DNA of 64,000 nt from Alistipes indistinctus YIT 12060 (GCF_025144995.1 NZ_CP102250.1:682001-746000), one strand, 5' to 3'. Positions 36,893-45,552 are shown, counted from the stretch's first letter. The notes: generated by a model from the letters alone, not told the origin. Numbers and translations: made by a program.

Positions 36893-37852
36893 TCAATATC
36901 CCCCGAACTGACGCTGCAAACTTCCAGCCCTGAAGTCACCCAACACATGTCTGTAATTATTGGAAGATGAACCGGTATTGAACTCCAGAGCAACCGTATA
37001 CGAGGCGTCCACCGGTTTACCGAATGCAGTAGCGGGTTGCCATCGGGGTGCACCCTGCATCACCCGGATCACCTCCTGGGTAAACAACGGACTGGAAGAT
37101 TCCAACTCCCGAAAATCACAAACAGAGCCATCCGCACGCACGGTGAAGGCGACACGCACAAGTCCGCTTTTATTAAACCGCTGCAAAGTCGGCGGATAAA
37201 TTACTTGAGTGGCAACCCACCTCGAAAACGAATCCACCCCGGCGCCCTGGAATTCAGCACCTGCGAACGATGCGGCATAGGCCAGGCAGGAACGCAGGGA
37301 ATCGGCAGCCTGCCGCGACGACTCCGCTCCCGGTGCCGTGCGATACAGAAAAACGAAAGCTACTCCGTTCCGGTCATACACCACCCCATTCCGGTCGCGG
37401 GAGAGGATGCTGAGCGTACGGTCCAAAGCATCGTATTCCGCGCTCTTGATCGCATCGAGGGGCAACTGTTTCACCTGCTTTTTATCCGCAGGCTGCCAGT
37501 CGATCAAATAACGCTTAGCCTTTTTGTGCCGCAGCGCCTGATCCGGTGCGATCCAACGGCCGCCGTAATCAACTCCGGACAGCGAGGTGACATACAAAGT
37601 ATCCCCTGCTGACGAAATATGCACCGATAAAACAGAATCGGGATTCAGGCCCTGCATCCCTTCCTTCACCTCGGCCCCGTCCACGTAAATGACCGGATCG
37701 AACCAAACAACTTCCGGAGAAATTGTCCGGGACATCGCACCTTCCGAAGATACGGATGCCCGGAGCGACACAACCGATAATAACATCATTCCATTCCAGA
37801 CCATCCAATGCATAAACGGCCCGGTCAGCATCTTGCAACTTCTCATAAGCAT
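36893..37852 (-). CDS. TonB C-terminal-domain protein, tandem copy A
   Basis: Exported protein of 319 residues. After a signal-like N-terminus (through about residue 30), the segment DPVIYVDGAEVKEGMQGLNP resembles the plug motif of SusC-type receptors and of Bacteroidetes TonB-like proteins (I/V-V-D-G-x-E-x...LNPD-x-I-x-S-V). The C-terminus (FNKSGLVRVAFTVRADGSV ... MQGAPRWQPATAFGKPVDASYTVALEF) is a TonB C-terminal domain. No BlaR-type peptidase part is present. It could contact outer-membrane receptors or be a periplasmic accessory; function is not known. Its central part is almost identical at the DNA level to copy B. Confidence 0.65.
   Translation of the reverse strand: MLMRSCKMLTGPFMHWMVWNGMMLLSVVSLRASVSSEGAMSRTISPEVVWFDPVIYVDGAEVKEGMQGLNPDSVLSVHISSAGDTLYVTSLSGVDYGGRWIAPDQALRHKKAKRYLIDWQPADKKQVKQLPLDAIKSAEYDALDRTLSILSRDRNGVVYDRNGVAFVFLYRTAPGAESSRQAADSLRSCLAYAASFAGAEFQGAGVDSFSRWVATQVIYPPTLQRFNKSGLVRVAFTVRADGSVCDFRELESSSPLFTQEVIRVMQGAPRWQPATAFGKPVDASYTVALEFNTGSSSNNYRHVLGDFRAGSLQRQFGGY
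37216..37704. repeat. 489-base near-identical tract, copy 1
   Basis: Aligns without gaps to 38341-38829; by eye only four base differences occur. It lies inside the TonB-C-domain gene A and covers the middle of the protein, while both flanks of the gene are clearly diverged from copy B. Confidence 0.95.
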
Positions 37853-37936
37853 AATTTCAATGGTTAAACATATGCACAGTGTATGACAACGTTCACAAAC
37901 AATAAAATATAACTCGATCGAACCAAAAATTACGGA

Positions 37937-38980
37937 CTAAAATACAATCGACTCGGCTGTCGGAAAGGAGGGGATGTAAGCAGGGCTGTCTCCTCCTACC
38001 GTTATATACGAGCGTTCGAATTGTCGTCGCAGAGATTCGGCGCGAGGTGACCGTAAAACCGGTCTACGTTCTACCGACTTTCCCTTTAAATTCCACGGTT
38101 GCCCGAATTCAAAAGCTATCGTATAAGAAACATCCACCGGTCTACCGAAAGCGGTCGCCGGTTTCCAACGGGGTGCACCCTGCATCACCCGGAATATCTC
38201 TTCTGTAAAAAAATGACTGTCCGATTGCAATTCATGAAAATCTCCGATCGAACCATCCGTGCGTACAAAAAATGCCACACATACCTTTCCACCTCTATTC
38301 CGAGACAAAAGCTGCACAGGATAAACCGTATGCCGGGCTACCCACCTCGAAAACGAATCTACCCCGGCGCCCTGGAATTCAGCACCTGCGAACGATGCGG
38401 CATAGGCCAGGCAGGAACGCAGGGAATCGGCAGCCTGCCGCGACGACTCCGCTCCCGGTGCCGTGCGATACAGAAAAACGAAAGCTACTCCGTTCCGGTC
38501 ATACACCACCCCATTCCGGTCGCGGGAGAGGATGCTGAGCGTACGGTCCGAAGCATCGTATTCCGCGCTCTTGATCGCATCGAGGGGCAACTGTTTCACC
38601 TGCTTTTTATCCGCAGGCTGCCAGTCAATCAAATAACGCTTAGCCTTTTTGTGCCGCAGCGCCTGATCCGGTGCGATCCAACGGCCGCCGTAATCAACTC
38701 CGGACAGCGAGGTGACATACAAAGTATCCCCTGCTGACGAAATATGCACCGATAAAACAGAATCGGGATTCAGGCCCTGCATCCCTTCCTTCACCTCGGC
38801 CCCGTCCACGTAAACGACCGGATCGAACCGATTCTCTTCCCGGAACGTAATCCGGTCAACCGTTGTTCCGTCCGGAGAGGAATCCGCCGCCCGGACCGAA
38901 GTCAACGACAATAACACCATTGCATTGCAAATCAGGCAAAACATCAATGGGTGTAACAAAATCCTTCGCCGTATCATCAT
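37937..38980 (-). CDS. TonB C-terminal-domain protein, tandem copy B
   Basis: Paralog of the downstream copy A with 347 residues from ATG 38980: signal peptide, plug-like DPVVYVDGAEVKEGMQGLNP, shared middle part and a TonB C-terminal domain (GGKVCVAFFVRTDGSI ... MQGAPRWKPATAFGRPVDVSYTIAFEF). It also has a 40-residue Arg-rich tail absent from copy A. An ATG at 39043 would extend it by 21 residues, but the promoter -7 box lies inside that extension, so 38980 (or 38977) is the better start. The two copies are in tandem, 84 bases apart. Confidence 0.65.
   Translation of the reverse strand: MMIRRRILLHPLMFCLICNAMVLLSLTSVRAADSSPDGTTVDRITFREENRFDPVVYVDGAEVKEGMQGLNPDSVLSVHISSAGDTLYVTSLSGVDYGGRWIAPDQALRHKKAKRYLIDWQPADKKQVKQLPLDAIKSAEYDASDRTLSILSRDRNGVVYDRNGVAFVFLYRTAPGAESSRQAADSLRSCLAYAASFAGAEFQGAGVDSFSRWVARHTVYPVQLLSRNRGGKVCVAFFVRTDGSIGDFHELQSDSHFFTEEIFRVMQGAPRWKPATAFGRPVDVSYTIAFEFGQPWNLKGKSVERRPVLRSPRAESLRRQFERSYITVGGDSPAYIPSFPTAESIVF
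38341..38829. repeat. 489-base near-identical tract, copy 2
   Basis: Second copy of the tract at 37216-37704, inside TonB-C-domain gene B, at a constant offset of 1,125 bases. The four differences change two residues (Ile/Val and Leu/Ser). Confidence 0.95.
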
Positions 38981-39013
38981 ACCTATATTTTGTTTAGGAT
39001 TGAACAACCTACC

Positions 39014-39021
39014 CAAATATA
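39014..39021 (-). promoter_or_regulatory. -7 box of the TonB-C-domain copy B promoter
   Basis: On the minus strand TATATTTG matches TAnnTTTG. The predicted transcript start near 39007 falls downstream of the ATG at 39043, which argues for translation from 38980. The -33 position is not a clear TTTG. Confidence 0.5.
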
Positions 39022-39258
39022 ACCATATTTCAACAAAACACATAGCGTTTTATACAATATAAAACATTCTTATTCCTAAAAATTAACCGTCTGCTCGCTC
39101 TTGCATTGTCCTCACCAGAAGTTCCGACACCCTAACGTGCCACCGGCGGCAAAGCAAAGCCCCGGACAACCGATACCAACGGCCAGATACAAAAACCGGT
39201 GTTTTTCCAGATTTGCATAATTTATAGTATCTTGACACCGTCAATTCTTTACTATTTT

Positions 39259-40542
39259 ATGGAAATTGTAATCATACTCGGCCTGATCCTGCTCAACGGA
39301 GTCCTTTCCATGTCCGAGATTGCACTGGTATCAGCCCGTAAGTCGAGGTTGGAGACCGATGCGAAGAAAGGGAGCAAAGCTGCCGGAACCGCCCTGAAAC
39401 TGGCCAACAGCCCCGACATATTCCTGGCGACGATCCAGATCGGCATTACGCTGGTGGGGATCCTCACCGGTCTTTACTCGGGCGACGTACTGGCCCAGCG
39501 GTTCGCACCCGTAATCGCCAAAATCGGACCGCTGCAGCCTTACAGTGTAGTCATCTCCCAAACGCTGATCGTCGTGGTGGTCACCTACCTGACGCTCATC
39601 ATCGGTGAATTGGTCCCCAAGCGGATCGGCATGACTGCAGCGGAAAAAGTGTCGAAGCTGGTCGCCCGGCCGATGTACCTTTTCTCCCGCATCGGACGCC
39701 CGTTCGTTTGGTTGCTGTCGTGCAGCACGAACGGCGTTATGCGCATGATCGGACTCGACAAAGCCGGGGAGAGCAAGGTGACTGAAGAGGAGATCAAAGC
39801 GATCATCCAGGAAGGCGCCGAAGACGGCGAAGTCCAGGAAGTCGAGCAGGAGCTGGTAGAACGGGTCTTCAACCTCGGCGACCGCAACGTCGGATCAATC
39901 ATGACGCATCGCAGCGAATTGGTATGGCTCAACATTTCTGACGACAACGAGCAGATCAAACGCATTGTGGAGAGCAACCTCTACAACGCCTATCCGGTAG
40001 CCGACCATACGCTCGACAACATCGTGGGCGTGGTCTACCTCAAAGACCTGTTCGGCAAGCTGGACACGCCGGGCTTCACCCTGCGGCAGGTATTGCGCCC
40101 GGCCAAGTACATCCCGGAAAAACTGAGCGTCTATAACGCACTCGCGCGACTGAAAGCCGAAGAGGTGAAATACGGCATCGTAACGGATGAGTTCGGCAGC
40201 GTCGAAGGTATCGTCACGCTCAAGGACATCGTCCGCGCACTGATCGGCGGCATGCCCGAAGTCGGCGAAGAGGAAGAGATTATCCCGCGCGAAGAGGGCG
40301 GTTATCTGGTTGACGGACAATGTCCGTTCTATGATTTCCTTGCCTATTTCGACCGAGAAGAGCTTTACAACGAGTACAACTACAACACGCTCAGCGGACT
40401 GATCCTCGATTTGCTCGAACGCATTCCCGCTACCGGCGAGCGCTTCGCCTGGAAAGAGTTCGATTTCGAGATCGTCGATATGGACGGTGCTCGCATCGAC
40501 AAAGTGCTCGTCACCATGAACAGTCCGGTTACGGAAGAATAA
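39259..40542 (+). CDS. HlyC/CorC (CNNM/DUF21-CBS) family membrane protein
   Basis: Inner-membrane protein of 427 residues. It has an N-terminal DUF21 transmembrane domain (MEIVIILGLILLNG to about 190, with LIIGELVPKRIG), a CBS pair in the middle (VGSIMTHRSELVWL; YGIVTDEFGSVEGIVTLKDIV) and a C-terminal CorC/HlyC domain (GGYLVDGQCPFYDFLAYF ... NTLSGLILDLLERIP). Relatives are linked to magnesium or cobalt efflux and, historically, named haemolysins. ATG 39259 starts the first helix; an upstream ATG (39199) adds hydrophobic residues of doubtful origin. Single gene with its own terminator. Confidence 0.9.
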   Translation: MEIVIILGLILLNGVLSMSEIALVSARKSRLETDAKKGSKAAGTALKLANSPDIFLATIQIGITLVGILTGLYSGDVLAQRFAPVIAKIGPLQPYSVVISQTLIVVVVTYLTLIIGELVPKRIGMTAAEKVSKLVARPMYLFSRIGRPFVWLLSCSTNGVMRMIGLDKAGESKVTEEEIKAIIQEGAEDGEVQEVEQELVERVFNLGDRNVGSIMTHRSELVWLNISDDNEQIKRIVESNLYNAYPVADHTLDNIVGVVYLKDLFGKLDTPGFTLRQVLRPAKYIPEKLSVYNALARLKAEEVKYGIVTDEFGSVEGIVTLKDIVRALIGGMPEVGEEEEIIPREEGGYLVDGQCPFYDFLAYFDREELYNEYNYNTLSGLILDLLERIPATGERFAWKEFDFEIVDMDGARIDKVLVTMNSPVTEE

Positions 40543-40644
40543 CGGTTGCGGCACTAACCCGAACAACCGCCGGAGACTCCTCCGCGACTTGCCTGCATCA
40601 GAACCGGCAAACGATCGCCGCCAAAGCGGTCCTGCCTATAAAAC

Positions 40645-40687
40645 AATTTTCCCGTCCCGGTGTCGATGTTGCCGGTACGGGAAAATT
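40645..40687. terminator. Bidirectional terminator between convergent genes
   Basis: The stem AATTTTCCCGTCCCGG pairs with CCGGTACGGGAAAATT (one mismatch) around an 11-base loop. The A/T outer pairs give U-runs on both strands. It separates the CorC-type gene (ends 40542) from the small membrane protein gene, whose stop codon it touches. Confidence 0.8.
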
Positions 40688-40971
40688 TATTTAGCTATCA
40701 CTGTGGTGAGGGCACTCATCACCGTCGAGAAAAAGCAAAGCGAGAGCACAAACCAAATACCCATCCAGAGCAGCGCCGCCCTCGCCCAAGTCACCTTATT
40801 GGGGTTGATTCCGTCACCGAACGCCCAAACCAAAAGAAAAATCAGGTTGACTAAAGGGATTGCCATCAACAGGATAGCGAAAAACCACTCGACGGTCGAA
40901 ACCGTCTGAACAGGCGGAGCGTCATCCGCAGCAGGACGTGGCGTCTGGGGAGTGAAGCCGGGTCCGTACAT
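40687..40971 (-). CDS. Small two-helix membrane protein
   Basis: A 94-residue protein from ATG 40971 (or 96 from 40977). A Pro/Ala-rich N-terminal part of about 25 residues (MYGPGFTPQTPRPAADDAPP) is followed by two hydrophobic helices (WFFAILLMAIPLVNLIFLLVWAF and AALLWMGIWFVLSLCFFSTVM). No enzymatic motif is seen. It resembles small Bacteroidales membrane proteins of unknown role. A hairpin lies immediately upstream of the start. Confidence 0.65.
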   Translation of the reverse strand: MYGPGFTPQTPRPAADDAPPVQTVSTVEWFFAILLMAIPLVNLIFLLVWAFGDGINPNKVTWARAALLWMGIWFVLSLCFFSTVMSALTTVIAK

Positions 40972-40978
40972 AATCAAT

Positions 40979-41013
40979 ATACATTTATAGGTTAGTCTTC
41001 CCTATAAATGTAT
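40979..41013. terminator. AT-rich hairpin between nfnL and the small membrane protein gene
   Basis: Thirteen perfect pairs (40979-40991 with 41001-41013) close a 9-base loop, with a run of seven T on the plus strand just beyond. It lies after nfnL and ends 8 bases before the next ATG on the same strand. It may end the nfn transcript or shape the leader of the small gene. The U-tract points the wrong way for a classical minus-strand terminator. Confidence 0.45.
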
Positions 41014-41063
41014 GATTTTTTTACACACCAGACAATAATACCCTGCAAATAAGCCCGAATATA

Positions 41064-42461
41064 TCATCCTTTAGCCCTTATGTATCTGTCGATTCCCTCT
41101 GCCGCCTTACGGCCTGCCCCCATCGCAAGGATCACGGTAGCAGCGCCGGTCACGGCGTCGCCTCCGGCAAAAATCCCGGCACGGGTCGTCGCCCCGTAAG
41201 CCTCATCAGCCACCAGGCAACCGCGCTTTGTCGCTTCGAGCCCTTCGGTCGTCGAAACGATCAGCGGATTCGGCGAAGTGCCCAGCGCCATGATAACCAC
41301 ATCGCACGGCAGTTCGAATTCGGAACCCGGAATTTCCACCGGCGAACGGCGTCCCGAAGCATCGGGTTCGCCGAGTTCCATACGGATGCACCGGATCGCG
41401 CGAACCCAACCCTTCTCATCACCGAGAATTTCGACCGGATTCGACAGCATGCGGAACTCGATTCCCTCCTGCTTGGCGTGATGCACCTCTTCGACACGGG
41501 CCGGCAGTTCGGCTTCGCTGCGGCGGTAAACGATACTGGAGAGGGCACCCAGACGCGCTGCGGTACGCACGGCATCCATCGCCACGTTGCCGCCGCCGAC
41601 CACCACGACGCGCTGACCCACATAAACGGGCGTATCGTAACTGTTATCGTAGGCTTTCATCAGGTTGACCCGCGTGAGGAATTCATTGGCCGACTGCACG
41701 CCGTTCAGGTTTTCACCCGGAATATTCATAAAACGCGGCAACCCTGCGCCCGAACCGACGAAAACAGCCTCGTACCCCTCACGGTCCAACAACTCGTCGA
41801 TAGTCACCGTGCGGCCTACAATCACATCGGTTTCGATCTTCACGCCCAACTTACGGACATTGTCGATCTCCCGTGCCACTACACGGCTTTTGGGCAGGCG
41901 AAATTCAGGAATCCCGTACTCCAACACGCCGCCCGGCTTGTGCAACGCTTCGAAAATCGTCACCTGATACCCCATCTTGGCCAGGTCCGATGCACAGGCC
42001 AGCCCCGCCGGGCCACTGCCGATAACGGCCACCTTGTGTCCGTTCGGAGCGGTTCGATCCGCAGCTTGCATCTCATCGGCATGTTCCAGCGCCCAATCCC
42101 CGACGAAACGCTCCATCTTGCCAATCGCCACCGGCTCGCCCTTGATACCGAGAATACAGGCACCTTCGCATTGCGACTCCTGCGGACAAACCCGGCCGCA
42201 AACCGACGGCAGGGAACTGTCCTGGGCAATCACCGCAGCGGCAGCGGCCAGATCGCCCGCCGCCAACTCGGCGATAAACTGGGGTATTTGCACCGATACC
42301 GGACAATGGTCGACACAGCGGGGCTTACGGCAATGCAGGCAGCGCGAAGCTTCCAACTGTGCCTCCTCCAGCGAATAGCCGTAACACACCTCTTCGAAAT
42401 TGGTGACCCGCACCTGCGGGTCCTGTTCCCGTACGGGAACGCGTCCTATCTTGTTTGCCAT
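41064..42461 (-). CDS. nfnL: NfnL-type / GltD-like NADPH-binding flavoprotein
   Basis: A 465-residue iron-sulfur flavoprotein often annotated as homotetrameric glutamate synthase. Cysteines 41, 44, 49 and 53 (CLHCRKPRCVDHC) and a second set in CGRVCPQESQCEGAC bind [4Fe-4S] clusters. GSGPAGLACASDLAKMG binds FAD and VVGGGNVAMDAVRTA binds NAD(P). The adjacent upstream gene encodes the small [2Fe-2S] partner, so the pair most likely forms NfnSL, the electron-bifurcating NADH-dependent ferredoxin:NADP oxidoreductase. No glutamate synthase large subunit lies nearby. ATG 42461 is chosen over a longer frame (to 42827) that merely overlaps nfnS. Confidence 0.88.
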   Translation of the reverse strand: MANKIGRVPVREQDPQVRVTNFEEVCYGYSLEEAQLEASRCLHCRKPRCVDHCPVSVQIPQFIAELAAGDLAAAAAVIAQDSSLPSVCGRVCPQESQCEGACILGIKGEPVAIGKMERFVGDWALEHADEMQAADRTAPNGHKVAVIGSGPAGLACASDLAKMGYQVTIFEALHKPGGVLEYGIPEFRLPKSRVVAREIDNVRKLGVKIETDVIVGRTVTIDELLDREGYEAVFVGSGAGLPRFMNIPGENLNGVQSANEFLTRVNLMKAYDNSYDTPVYVGQRVVVVGGGNVAMDAVRTAARLGALSSIVYRRSEAELPARVEEVHHAKQEGIEFRMLSNPVEILGDEKGWVRAIRCIRMELGEPDASGRRSPVEIPGSEFELPCDVVIMALGTSPNPLIVSTTEGLEATKRGCLVADEAYGATTRAGIFAGGDAVTGAATVILAMGAGRKAAEGIDRYIRAKG

Positions 42462-42475
42462 CTCTCCTTCTCCGA

Positions 42476-43360
42476 TTATCTGTCCAATCCAATGTTGCAG
42501 GCATGCCCCTGGGCACGCTCTTCGGCCATGTGCGCCTTGCGGCTTTCGATGGTGCGGTACATACCCTGGCGGCGCATCGCCTCGTCGAAATCGACCTGAT
42601 GCCCGTCGAACTCCGGGCCATCCACGCAGGTAAAGCGCGTCTTGCCCCCGACAGTCACCCGGCAGGCACCGCACATACCCGTTCCATCGACCATCAGCGT
42701 ATTGAGGCTGACGATCGTTTTGATCCCGTATTTGAGCGTCGTCTGCGCGACGAATTTCATCATAATCATCGGACCGATGGCGATCACCTCGTCGTAATGC
42801 TTGCCCTGATTGTCGATCAAATCGCACAACAGAGCCGTCACCAATCCTTTATACCCCGCGCTGCCGTCATCCGTGGCGATATAAACGTTTCCGGCCACGG
42901 CTTCCATCTCGTTGACGAAAATCAGCGTATCCTTGTTCTTCGCCCCGATAATCACATCGGCTTTGATACCATGCTCGAAGAGCCACTTCACCTGCGGATA
43001 AACCGGTGCGGTACCTACTCCGCCCGCCACGAACAGGATACGCTTGCGGCTTAACTCCCCGGGGGAGTCGTGCACGAATTCCGAAGGCTGGCCGAGCGGC
43101 CCTGCGAAATCGGCGATCATATCGCCGGGATTCAGTTCACAAAGTTTGCCGGTGGAATAGCCGACCGTCTGGATCACGATGGTTACAGAGCCTTTCGCCG
43201 CATCGTAATCGGCAATGGTAAGCGGAACCCGTTCGCCCTTTTCGTCGAGCCGCAGAATGATGAACTGCCCGGGTTTAGCCGACTGTGCCACACGCGGAGC
43301 CTCGATATCCATCCGGTAGATGTTCGGGGCCAGTAGTTCTTTGCTGAGAATTTTAAACAT
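42476..43360 (-). CDS. nfnS: NfnS-type sulfide/dihydroorotate dehydrogenase-like FAD/NAD-binding subunit
   Basis: A 294-residue ferredoxin-reductase-fold protein. The FAD motif is RVPLTIADYD and the NAD motif is FVAGGVGTAPVYPQ. The C-terminal cysteine motif DGTGMCGACRVTVGGKTRFTC holds a [2Fe-2S] cluster as in PyrK and NfnS. The start codon at 43360 opens MFKILSKELLAPNIYRM, matching the family N-terminus. It precedes nfnL by 14 bases in one operon. Together they would balance NADH, NADPH and reduced ferredoxin in anaerobic metabolism. Confidence 0.9.
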   Translation of the reverse strand: MFKILSKELLAPNIYRMDIEAPRVAQSAKPGQFIILRLDEKGERVPLTIADYDAAKGSVTIVIQTVGYSTGKLCELNPGDMIADFAGPLGQPSEFVHDSPGELSRKRILFVAGGVGTAPVYPQVKWLFEHGIKADVIIGAKNKDTLIFVNEMEAVAGNVYIATDDGSAGYKGLVTALLCDLIDNQGKHYDEVIAIGPMIMMKFVAQTTLKYGIKTIVSLNTLMVDGTGMCGACRVTVGGKTRFTCVDGPEFDGHQVDFDEAMRRQGMYRTIESRKAHMAEERAQGHACNIGLDR

Positions 43361-43456
43361 ATCGTTTGTTTTGTGTTGCTGGCAAAATATCGTTTTTCAC
43401 TCCCATCACAGGCGGTATCCAAATCGCAAACGCGGTGATCCGGCCCAACGGCTCCG

Positions 43457-44542
43457 TCAAATCACGTTGCCCGTCAGCCTCAGTTCGCGCATCGGACGCT
43501 GCGGATCGTTCAGGATAATCACGGTCGTCCCCATAAAGCGGCCCGGCCGGGCCCCCTCGGTACGCAACGTTCCGGAGAAGGTCACCGATCCCCCCGGCCG
43601 GATCACAGCCCCCTGTTTCAGTGTAACGCTCATATGCTCGTCGGGATGCACATAGCGAACGACCAGCGGCAACCGACCCGTGTTGGTCACGGTAAAGTTT
43701 TTGGTCTTCTCCTCCCCGGCCCTCACATCGCCGAAATGGTAATACTGCGCGGTAAAATCGGCCCGTACGCCCTGATTGAATTGTTCGGGAGTAAGGTTCG
43801 AAAAATCCTCCACGGCAATGCCCGTAGCGGTAAAACGCACCGGCATTTTGCGGCCGTTTACGGTCAGGTAGAACCCGCCAGTCAGGCGTCCCCAAAGGTC
43901 GGCCGAGCGCAGGTCGAAGGTAAGCGTCATAACGCCCCGCGCACCCGGTTGCAGTACCGGGGATGAAAACGATACACTGAAACCCGGAATCGCAGGAGAC
44001 TCGTACTCGACGCCGAGCGTAACGGAATTTTTCGAATCATTATAATATTCCAGCGTTCCCGCCTGTGAGGTCCCGCGTGCGAGATACCCCACCCCGACCG
44101 TCGTGCGGGAAGCCATCAGCCCGCCGCCAACCTCGACCGGAAACTCCTGCTGCGGCGTCCGGGGAGTCGCTATCACATTGCCGCGAATGATCAATTTGTT
44201 GATATTCTTGCGGTCATTGCTCGTCACCGTCACTTCCCGGCGGAAAGAACCGGGCCGATAAAGCGGATCGTAGGTAATTTCCACATAACCTTTACGCCCG
44301 GGCAACACCGGTTCGCGCGTGAAAGTCGGTGTCGTGCAGCCGCAGGAGGTCTCGACCTTCTGGATTACAAACGGATTGGGGCCGCTGTTCGTAAATTCGA
44401 AACGGTGCGACACTTTGCCGCCTTCTTCCTTGATAGTGCCGAAATCCCACTCGTCGGCGGTGAACTTCATCGTCGAAGGCTGCTGTGCAGCCGCACCCCA
44501 AAATGCCAGCAGGGCTACCGCTATAAAAACGAACCTTTTCAT
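43457..44542 (-). CDS. DUF1573 secreted protein
   Basis: Secreted or periplasmic protein of 361 residues with a signal peptide (MKRFVFIAVALLAFWGAAAQ). Its first domain is DUF1573, with the typical WDFGTIKEEGGKVSHRFEF start and the TSCGCTTP motif. Two further Ig-like ASPM/SPD-2-type beta domains follow. Such proteins are abundant in Bacteroidetes, and their role is unknown. Unusually, the ATG is preceded by GGGAGG at the spacing of a classical Shine-Dalgarno site. The upstream in-frame ATG at 44608 overlaps the end of bioB and is rejected. It follows bioB on the same strand by 47 bases, so co-transcription is possible. Confidence 0.85.
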   Translation of the reverse strand: MKRFVFIAVALLAFWGAAAQQPSTMKFTADEWDFGTIKEEGGKVSHRFEFTNSGPNPFVIQKVETSCGCTTPTFTREPVLPGRKGYVEITYDPLYRPGSFRREVTVTSNDRKNINKLIIRGNVIATPRTPQQEFPVEVGGGLMASRTTVGVGYLARGTSQAGTLEYYNDSKNSVTLGVEYESPAIPGFSVSFSSPVLQPGARGVMTLTFDLRSADLWGRLTGGFYLTVNGRKMPVRFTATGIAVEDFSNLTPEQFNQGVRADFTAQYYHFGDVRAGEEKTKNFTVTNTGRLPLVVRYVHPDEHMSVTLKQGAVIRPGGSVTFSGTLRTEGARPGRFMGTTVIILNDPQRPMRELRLTGNVI

Positions 44543-44589
44543 GCGTTTTCCTCCCTTACGGTGAAATCTTCCTGTACTACAAAAACTCA

Positions 44590-45546
44590 TTACACCTCGA
44601 AGCCGCACCGGCGGAACATCGCTTTATCGGTATCGATATCCGAGCCTGTCGTAGTCAACAGGTCACCCACGATCGACGCGCTGATCCCGCAATACAACGC
44701 CTTCTCTTCAAGGTGTTTGATCATATTGCGCCCTCCTGCCAACCGGATATTCGCTTCCGGATTGATAATCCGCATCATCGCCATCGTCACGAGCACTTCG
44801 GTATCAGTCAGCGGCGCCACATCGGCAAGCGGCGTTCCCGGAATCGGGTTGAGCACGTTGACGGGAATCGATACGGCACCGATTTTTTGCAACGTCACCG
44901 CAAACTCGATGCGCTGCTCGGCGCTTTCCCCCATCCCGATAATACCCCCGGAACAAATTTTAAGTCCCGCCTCTTTCGCCCACTCAATCGTCCGTATCTT
45001 CTCTTCGGGCGTATGCGTGCTGCACAGTTTCGAAAAATAGGAAGGGGCGGTCTCCATATTGCAATGGTAGTGCTCTACCCCGCTCTCTCGCAGTTTCACC
45101 AATTGCTCCCGGGTCAGCAACCCGAGCGATGCACAGAGTCGAATCGGCACTTCACGTCCGATGCGGCGGTAAATCGCGCACACACGATCGGTTTCGGCAT
45201 CGGTAAGCGTCCGCCCGCTGGTCACCAGCGAAAAGCGCCCCACGCCTTTCGAAGCGTTATGCGCCGCTTCCTGTACGGCCTCTGTTTCGCCCACCAACGG
45301 ATAGACGTCAATATCGGTCTTGTGGAATTTCGATTGCGCGCACCACTTGCAATCCTCGCTGCAACGGCCGCTCCGCGCATTCATGATCGAACAGGTATCG
45401 ATACGTTTGCCCTGATAACGGGTCCTCAGGCGATGGGCCAATTCGTACAACTCCCCGGGGGACGTCGTGCGCATCAATTCCAACGCTTCGTCGTAACCGA
45501 GGCGGTAGCCCGCCGCTATTTTCTCTTCCAACCGGATGATCTCCAT
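44590..45546 (-). CDS. bioB: Biotin synthase
   Basis: Radical SAM enzyme that inserts sulfur into dethiobiotin. It has 318 residues, with the cluster cysteines C62, C66 and C69 in RCSEDCKWCAQS, the conserved YHCNMETAPS near the middle, and CSGGIIGMGES and NPIPGTPL later. The [2Fe-2S] ligands and YxHNxD-type motif (EHYHCNMETA) fit the family. It is divergent from bioD, which makes its substrate, and the two promoters overlap. Leader about 15 bases. Confidence 0.97.
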   Translation of the reverse strand: MEIIRLEEKIAAGYRLGYDEALELMRTTSPGELYELAHRLRTRYQGKRIDTCSIMNARSGRCSEDCKWCAQSKFHKTDIDVYPLVGETEAVQEAAHNASKGVGRFSLVTSGRTLTDAETDRVCAIYRRIGREVPIRLCASLGLLTREQLVKLRESGVEHYHCNMETAPSYFSKLCSTHTPEEKIRTIEWAKEAGLKICSGGIIGMGESAEQRIEFAVTLQKIGAVSIPVNVLNPIPGTPLADVAPLTDTEVLVTMAMMRIINPEANIRLAGGRNMIKHLEEKALYCGISASIVGDLLTTTGSDIDTDKAMFRRCGFEV

Positions 45547-45552
45547 AGAAAA

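Noticed and set aside
38981-39043. Longer start for the TonB-C-domain copy B
   Set aside because: The likely -7 box (39014-39021) lies inside this extension, and the signal peptide begins at 38980.
42462-42827. N-terminal extension of nfnL into nfnS
   Set aside because: The added 122 residues come from another frame of nfnS and do not resemble NfnL; ATG 42461 fits the family start.
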